From positions 1 to 64,000 of the forward strand of contig UQTM01000002.1 in NCBI GenBank assembly GCA_900544025.1: 64,000 bases of DNA, written 5' to 3'. Each line of letters starts with the position of its first letter. The stretch's first letter is position 1. Positions 58,925 through 64,000 of this stretch are shown here, in pieces. The DNA comes from an uncultured Odoribacter sp. (GTDB lineage: Bacteria > Bacteroidota > Bacteroidia > Bacteroidales > Marinifilaceae). A model generated the notes under the pieces. The model was not told where the DNA came from and made no database searches. It worked only from the letters and a program-made list of their open reading frames with translations. The position numbers and the translations under genes were made by a program.

Positions 58925-59812
58925 ATGGAAGAAAACAAATTGATTCGCGACAAAAAAGACAAAACCATGCTCATCATTATAGGTTGTCTTTCAGTGGTTC
59001 TCATTCTGCTGTTTATCTTTTTCATGGTAGAACGTTCGGAAAATAAACGTCACATCGAAGCCATACATGAAGAGAAAGAACTTTTAGAGCAGGAACTGAC
59101 AGACCTTAGCTACAATTATGATCAATTAAAAACTTCCAACGACACGTTAAACAGCAAACTAAGCCAGGAGCAGGAAAAAATAGCCCTTTTGCTGGAAAAA
59201 ATGCAGAAATTCCGGGATAATTCCTATGCAGAAATCAACCGTTACAAAAAAGAGATCGGGACATTGAAAAGCGTTTTGCGTAGTTATGTTGTGCAAATCG
59301 ACTCTCTGAACCAGCTAAACCAGAAATTAGTCGCTGAAAATTCGGAAGTGAAAAAACAAATAGGATACGTACGCGAACGTAACCAAAGATTGGAAAACCA
59401 ACAAAAAGATATGAAAGAGGTTATCGACCGGGCAAGTGCTTTGCGTGTCGAAAATTTCGTAGTGTATCCCGTCAATAAAAAAGATAAAGAAGTAAACTGG
59501 AAGAAATGTTTTAACCTGAAAGCAGAGTTTGTTATCACCAAAAACATCACGGCTAAACGCGGAGAAAGAGTTGTGTATCTGCGCCTGAAACGTCCGGACG
59601 ATAAGATTATCGCTTTCAGCGACAAATCATTCTTCAAATACGAAGGGGCCTCACTCACCTATTCTGCCAAACGTGAAATATCCTATGAAGGCGAACGTCT
59701 CGAAATGTCGATCTATTGGCCCAACGACGGTAGCCTGATCAAAGGAAAATATACAGCCGAACTTTTCAGTAACAACGAACTGATAGGCACAACGGAATTC
59801 TTACTAAAATAA
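58925..59812 (+). CDS. Membrane-anchored coiled-coil protein
   Basis: 295 aa. A single transmembrane helix (about 15-36, LIIIGCLSVVLILLFIFFM), then coiled coil from about 42 to 175 and a C-terminal beta-rich domain (LKAEFVITKNITAKRGERVVY, YTAELFSNNELIGTTEF). Topology suggests a short cytoplasmic N-terminus with the bulk periplasmic. Function unknown. fhs follows after 27 nt, so the two may be co-transcribed, though no functional link is evident. Confidence 0.75.
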   Translation: MEENKLIRDKKDKTMLIIIGCLSVVLILLFIFFMVERSENKRHIEAIHEEKELLEQELTDLSYNYDQLKTSNDTLNSKLSQEQEKIALLLEKMQKFRDNSYAEINRYKKEIGTLKSVLRSYVVQIDSLNQLNQKLVAENSEVKKQIGYVRERNQRLENQQKDMKEVIDRASALRVENFVVYPVNKKDKEVNWKKCFNLKAEFVITKNITAKRGERVVYLRLKRPDDKIIAFSDKSFFKYEGASLTYSAKREISYEGERLEMSIYWPNDGSLIKGKYTAELFSNNELIGTTEFLLK

Positions 59813-59839
59813 CAAAACTACTTTTAACACCTAACATTT

Positions 59840-61507
59840 ATGACAGATATTGAAATTGCAAATACAGTAAAGCTGAAGCCGATCACCGAAATTGCGTCAA
59901 AGCTCGGCATCGATCCCGATCTGCTCGAACAGTATGGCAAATACAAGGCGAAACTGCCTTTAAACCTGATCGATCCGGTCAAAATGCACGGGAAGCATCT
60001 GATCCTGGTTTCAGCCATATCTCCCACTCCTGCCGGAGAAGGTAAAACGACGGTATCGATCGGTTTGACGGAAGGATTAAACCGGATCGGAAAGAAAACC
60101 ACGGTCGTACTCCGCGAACCCTCGTTAGGTCCGGTGTTCGGAATAAAAGGAGGAGCAACCGGAGGTGGCTACTCTCAGGTTTTACCTATGGAAGATATCA
60201 ACCTGCATTTTACAGGCGACTTCAATGCCATAGAAAAAGCGCATAATTTACTTGCCGCTTTAATCGACAACAAAATCCAAAGTAAAACCTCCACATTGGG
60301 GCTCGATCCCCGGACTGTGACCTGGAAACGGGTAATGGATATGAACGACCGGGCTCTACGCCACATTATCGTCGGATTAGGCGGAACGACCTCCGGCATA
60401 CCCCGTGAAACAGGTTTCGATATTACAGCGGCTTCCGAAGTTATGGCGATTCTTTGTCTGGCGGAAAACTTCGCCGATCTGAAAGAACGGCTGGGCAATA
60501 TATTCGTGGGGTATTCCTACGATAAGAAACCGATATATGCCCGTGACCTGAATGCACACGGAGCAATGGCCGCTCTTTTGAAAGAAGCGATCAAACCCAA
60601 TCTCGTACAGACCATTGAAGGGAATCCGGCAATTATACACGGAGGGCCGTTCGCCAACATAGCGCAGGGAACGAATTCCGTACTGGCTACCAAAATGGGA
60701 CTTTCTCTGTCGGATTACGTTGTAACGGAAGCCGGTTTCGGTTTCGATCTGGGAGCAGAGAAATTTATGGATATCAAATGTGTTAAAGCAGGCTTAAATC
60801 CAAGTGCTGTCGTACTGGTCGCAACTGTCCGCGCTCTAAAATATCACGGAGGGGCTAAACTCGATACGTTGAAAGAAGAGAATACGGAAGCTTTGCGCAA
60901 AGGCATCGAGAATCTGGAAAAGCATGTCGAAAACATGAAGAAATTCAATATATGCCCGGTAGTTGCTTTGAATAAATTCATCACCGATACCGATGCCGAA
61001 ATTCAGATCATAGCAGATAAATGCAAAGAACTGAATGTTCCGATGGAAGTGGCAGAAGTATGGGCAAAAGGTGGCGAAGGAGCTGAAAAATTAGCCATAC
61101 TGACTTCCAAAGTAGCAGAGCAATGCACCTGTAAATTTCAACCGTTATACGACTGGAACTGGAGCATTGAAAAGAAAATCGAAACCGTTGCGAAAGAAAT
61201 ATACGGAGCAGTAGCTGTCGATTATACGGCACAGGCTAAAAGCGATTTGAAAAAGATAACGGCATTAGGCCTGGATAAACTTCCGGTTTGTATTGCCAAA
61301 ACTCAAAAATCGCTTTCCGACAACCCCAAATTACTTGGGCGTCCGAAAGATTTTATCGTTACGGTCCGCCAATTGGAAATTGCAGCCGGAGCCGGATTCG
61401 TTATCCCGATCACAGGTGAAATCATGCGAATGCCCGGTTTACCCGATGTTCCGGCAGCAGAGCACATTGATATTGATGAAAACGGACAAATCCGCGGTTT
61501 GTTTTAG
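59840..61507 (+). CDS. fhs: Formate-tetrahydrofolate ligase
   Basis: 555-aa cytoplasmic enzyme that forms 10-formyl-THF from formate, THF and ATP. The P-loop is ISPTPAGEGKTTVSIGL; further landmarks are VVLREPSLGPVFGIKGGATG, LHFTGDFNAI and the C-terminal MRMPGLPDVPAAEHI. Standard length for the family. Its product supplies purine synthesis, in this window used by purH. A weak hairpin follows the stop. Confidence 0.97.
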   Translation: MTDIEIANTVKLKPITEIASKLGIDPDLLEQYGKYKAKLPLNLIDPVKMHGKHLILVSAISPTPAGEGKTTVSIGLTEGLNRIGKKTTVVLREPSLGPVFGIKGGATGGGYSQVLPMEDINLHFTGDFNAIEKAHNLLAALIDNKIQSKTSTLGLDPRTVTWKRVMDMNDRALRHIIVGLGGTTSGIPRETGFDITAASEVMAILCLAENFADLKERLGNIFVGYSYDKKPIYARDLNAHGAMAALLKEAIKPNLVQTIEGNPAIIHGGPFANIAQGTNSVLATKMGLSLSDYVVTEAGFGFDLGAEKFMDIKCVKAGLNPSAVVLVATVRALKYHGGAKLDTLKEENTEALRKGIENLEKHVENMKKFNICPVVALNKFITDTDAEIQIIADKCKELNVPMEVAEVWAKGGEGAEKLAILTSKVAEQCTCKFQPLYDWNWSIEKKIETVAKEIYGAVAVDYTAQAKSDLKKITALGLDKLPVCIAKTQKSLSDNPKLLGRPKDFIVTVRQLEIAAGAGFVIPITGEIMRMPGLPDVPAAEHIDIDENGQIRGLF

Positions 61508-61518
61508 CCTTGTCCGAT

Positions 61519-61556
61519 ACCGTCCGAGGATACGACAGACAACCCGGACGGTCTTT
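61519..61556 (+). terminator. Possible terminator after fhs
   Basis: ACCGTCCG pairs with CGGACGGT across an 18-nt loop, followed by CTTTT. The long loop and short T-tract make it weak. Confidence 0.4.
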
Positions 61557-61599
61557 TCACCGAATACCAATAATATAATAAAAATCAATCTTAATTGAT

Positions 61600-62790
61600 A
61601 TGAGAAGTGGGAGTTTTATATTTATTGCCGGTCTGATTTTGATTCTTCTAATCGATACGGCATTATTTTTTCTATTGAAACAAAAATTACGCAGTAAGTG
61701 GAAAACAATTCTTTACTGACTTCACTCTCTGCTTTTTGTAATCATTTTAGTCACTTACCATATCATCATCTCCCGCCTGAAAGGTCCGGAGGCTTATTTT
61801 TGGATTGAAAAAGTCATCGGAATCATATTCCTGTTTTACACACCCAAGTTACTGTATATTATTTTTAAATCCCTTAGTTGGGTGGCAGGCCTGTTTAGTA
61901 AACTGGCATGCAAAATATTACGGGTTATCGCTTGGTACAGTGCACTGTTAGCATTTCTGATCTTATTGTTCAGCATCACCTGGGGACGTTATTACTACAA
62001 AATAGAGACCGTTCCCGTATCTTTCGATCAGTTGCCGACAGCTTTCGACGGTTATAAGATCGTGCAGCTCACCGATCTGCATTTGGGAAGTTATGGAAAA
62101 AGTTATAAAGGCATTCCACGCCTGGTGAAAGAAGTAAATGCCCTTCACCCGGATGTTATTGTTTTTACAGGCGATATGGTCAATAACTTTGCAGCCGAAA
62201 TGACTCCCTGGATAGATCAGCTCAGCCAATTGAAAGCAAAAGACGGAAAATTTGCAGTGACGGGAAACCATGATTACGGGGATTATACACACTGGAAACA
62301 CCCCGAAGAAAAACGGGAAAACTTAAACCAGTTTTTCGCAAATATGAAAGCGATGGGATTTCACATGCTAAACAACGATAATGTACCTTTAATATCACAA
62401 GGAGATACTCTTTATCTGGCCGGTGTCGAAAACTGGGGCAAACCGCCCTTCCCCCGCTACGGACAGCTAAGTAAAGCCTTGGAAAGAACAGAGGGGCATT
62501 TTGTTTTACTACTCTCCCACGATCCCTCCCATTGGAGGGCGGAAGTTTTACAGCATTCCATCCCTCTCACATTATCGGGACATACACATGCAATGCAAAT
62601 GGGAATTAAAATAGGTAACTACGAATGGAGCCCCGCCAAATACATATATCCGGAATACGACGGCTTATATCGCCAAGACCATCAGTATTTGTATGTAAGC
62701 CGGGGACAGGGGTATTTAGGCTTTCCAGGCCGTATCGGGCTCCGCCCCGTTATCACGGAAATTATTTTAACCAAATCCGTCAAACCCTAA
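61600..62790 (+). pseudogene. Metallophosphoesterase interrupted by an in-frame TGA at codon 40
   Basis: Reading from ATG 61600 gives a membrane-anchored calcineurin-like phosphoesterase of 396 aa if the TGA at 61717-61719 is read through. Transmembrane segments lie at about 5-26, 42-53, 68-86 and 98-118. All metal motifs are intact downstream: QLTDLHLG, VFTGDMVNN, VTGNHDYG, LLSHDPSHW and SGHTHAMQMG. Everything but the TGA is continuous and hydrophobic, with Tyr before and Leu-His after the stop, so a Trp codon (TGG) has probably mutated. A GTG restart at 61882 would yield a 302-aa version that keeps one membrane helix and the enzyme domain. Recent pseudogene, sequencing error or restart are all possible. 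Confidence 0.75.
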
Positions 62791-62836
62791 AAAACCAATC
62801 AGAGTACCGCCAAGTAAACTGAAGGAACAGACATTT

Positions 62837-64000
62837 ATGAAGAAATTTCATAATATAAGTTTTGCTAAGCAACTGACGTATTATCTGTTAAGTGCGCTTA
62901 TTATTACTTTTATATTAATAGCTGTTGCACTTACGAACACGCTAAACCAATTCATTCAAAATAATGCCTATACTCAGGCGCGTGTTTTAGCAACAAACAT
63001 TCTGCTTATTTTTGACAAGCAGATTGTAAACTTTGAGAATATCCCCAACAGCGTTATCGGATTATCTGAAGAAATAAACCCCGATAATGCGAAAATAATT
63101 CCGGACAGAATCTTAAAAAGCTATCCTTTTCTTTCCGGCTGCTCGGTACATTACAATCCGACGCATCCGAAATTAGGACAGCTCGGTTATGTACATGCCG
63201 TAAGAAAACTCGACGGTCAGATTGCCTTAAATTCATCGAGACTTTTGTTCGATCCGTACAATCCGGATACAACTTGCATCATACGGCAATGTCACACCGA
63301 TGCTTTTTGGGCGAATACAATGATCGAAGGACAATCGGCAATTTCTTTGTGTACGCCTTTTCAGGATCGCTCCGGAACAACGATCGGTATGATCAAGATC
63401 GATTTCCCCTTGAAAACAATCACCGACTTACTCTGTGATTACAGGATTTTCCGGTCTGGCCATTTATTTGTGGTAAATCAGCAAGGGCAATACATCGCCC
63501 ACTCCTCCGACAGCCTCATGGGTAAATACAAGAATATATTTTCTATCCCCACCACCGATAAGAATACTAAAAAGACGCTGCATAAACTGGTGAGAGGTGA
63601 AACGGGACATACCGACATTGAAAGTGACGGCAGAAGCTGTTATTTATATTTCACTCCTATACCCCAAACTCAATGGCGTCTCGGCATTGTCTGTCCTTAC
63701 GACGAAATCGTGGCTTCGTCCAGCAGGCTATTTATCCTTTTAGCGATCAGCCTCGGTATCGGCTCTTTATTTTTATTTATCTGTACGGTCAATATTGTGC
63801 ACCGCTTATCCGATCCCCTGAAACAATTGGCTTACACGGCGCGCCAAATGGCAAAGGGACGTTTCGATATCAAACTCGCCAGCACTCATTCCAGCCTTGA
63901 GATTCAGGAATTATATACTTCTTTCCGCTATATGCAAAAAAGTATAATCGACTATATCGACCGGCTTACGAGCACCACAGCCGAAAAAGAGCAGATGAAT
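62837..64000 (+). CDS. Membrane sensor, probably SpoIIE/RsbU-type phosphatase (3' part beyond window)
   Basis: 388 codons are visible. A transmembrane helix (about 13-33), an extracytoplasmic Cache-like sensor (about 35-295; landmarks MIEGQSAISLCTPFQDRSG and SGHLFVVNQQGQYIAHS), a second transmembrane helix (about 297-319) and a HAMP domain (about 320-372, LSDPLKQLAYTARQMAKGRF) precede a coiled linker (DYIDRLTSTTAEKEQMN) that in Bacteroidetes usually leads to a SpoIIE-type PP2C phosphatase. The output domain lies beyond base 64000, so a histidine kinase cannot be ruled out. It begins 46 nt after the metallophosphoesterase. Confidence 0.65.
   Translation, partial: MKKFHNISFAKQLTYYLLSALIITFILIAVALTNTLNQFIQNNAYTQARVLATNILLIFDKQIVNFENIPNSVIGLSEEINPDNAKIIPDRILKSYPFLSGCSVHYNPTHPKLGQLGYVHAVRKLDGQIALNSSRLLFDPYNPDTTCIIRQCHTDAFWANTMIEGQSAISLCTPFQDRSGTTIGMIKIDFPLKTITDLLCDYRIFRSGHLFVVNQQGQYIAHSSDSLMGKYKNIFSIPTTDKNTKKTLHKLVRGETGHTDIESDGRSCYLYFTPIPQTQWRLGIVCPYDEIVASSSRLFILLAISLGIGSLFLFICTVNIVHRLSDPLKQLAYTARQMAKGRFDIKLASTHSSLEIQELYTSFRYMQKSIIDYIDRLTSTTAEKEQMN

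Noticed and set aside
61717..61719. In-frame TGA as selenocysteine or as a Trp codon from code reassignment
   Set aside because: TGA ends many genes here (rsmI, queD, the GH110-like gene), so no reassignment. No SECIS-like hairpin is evident right after it, and the position is not near any metal motif.
1..64000. tRNA, rRNA, CRISPR arrays, insertion sequences or attachment sites
   Set aside because: I looked in every intergenic gap and found no cloverleaf-like sequence, repeat-spacer array, transposase or target duplication.

Overview
The window looks like a chromosomal stretch of a Bacteroidales bacterium. The signs are promoters of the Bacteroidetes type (TTTG, 19-20 nt, TAnnTTTG), few Shine-Dalgarno sequences, Bacteroidetes-restricted families (DUF3078, DUF2851, DUF3795, DUF4932, OstA-like), the purH-mreBCD-mrdA-rodA block, BioG-type biotin synthesis and carbohydrate/sulfatase enzymes typical of gut symbionts. 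Odoribacter or a close relative is my guess; the sequence alone does not settle the genus. Nearly all of it is core genome. I see no rRNA, tRNA, CRISPR array, insertion sequence, phage or conjugative gene.

Layout. 1-2083 (minus): class I fructose-bisphosphate aldolase (cut by the window edge), thiD and a short RsmI-type rRNA methyltransferase. 2230-12817 (plus): metallo-hydrolase, gyrA, a TPR protein, an SDR oxidoreductase, a DUF3078 outer-membrane protein, an NdpA-like nucleoid protein, mltG and a DUF4932 lipoprotein. 12981-19487: rpsF-rpsR-rplI, tag, then uvrA-pyrK-pyrD. 19518-22410: an XRE repressor-like gene divergent from an Xaa-Pro aminopeptidase across a 667-nt AT-rich gap that holds repeated palindromic operators. 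22542-25370: ECF sigma factor with an overlapping TM/barrel gene, a small membrane protein and a rubredoxin/Rieske-like lipoprotein. 25499-32771: purH and the rod-shape operon. 33173-36600: calcium-type P-ATPase and a Nudix CoA pyrophosphatase. 36595-41779 (minus): bioB-A-F-G-C preceded by a possible leader peptide and attenuator hairpin. 42039-46135: a GH110-like alpha-galactosidase overlapping queC, then queD-queE. 46141-49751 (minus): sulfatase and recQ. 49903-55105: two SurA-type chaperone genes, a MoxR ATPase, an OstA/LptA-like protein and DUF3795. 55160-59812: envelope and hypothetical genes. 59840-64000: formate-tetrahydrofolate ligase, a metallophosphoesterase interrupted by an in-frame TGA, and the start of a sensor/SpoIIE-type phosphatase.

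The most interesting signals are: (1) four perfect ATTACA-NN-TGTAAT-type operators plus degenerate copies between the XRE gene and the aminopeptidase, placed so that the operator core TACATTTG is itself the promoter -7 box; (2) a GU-rich terminator-like hairpin 16 nt ahead of bioB whose loop contains the stop codon of a 63-codon ORF, an attenuator layout; (3) a single in-frame stop in an otherwise intact metallophosphoesterase; (4) a QueE with an insertion between its second and third cluster cysteines; and (5) a Rieske-like lipoprotein whose histidine positions are cysteines.
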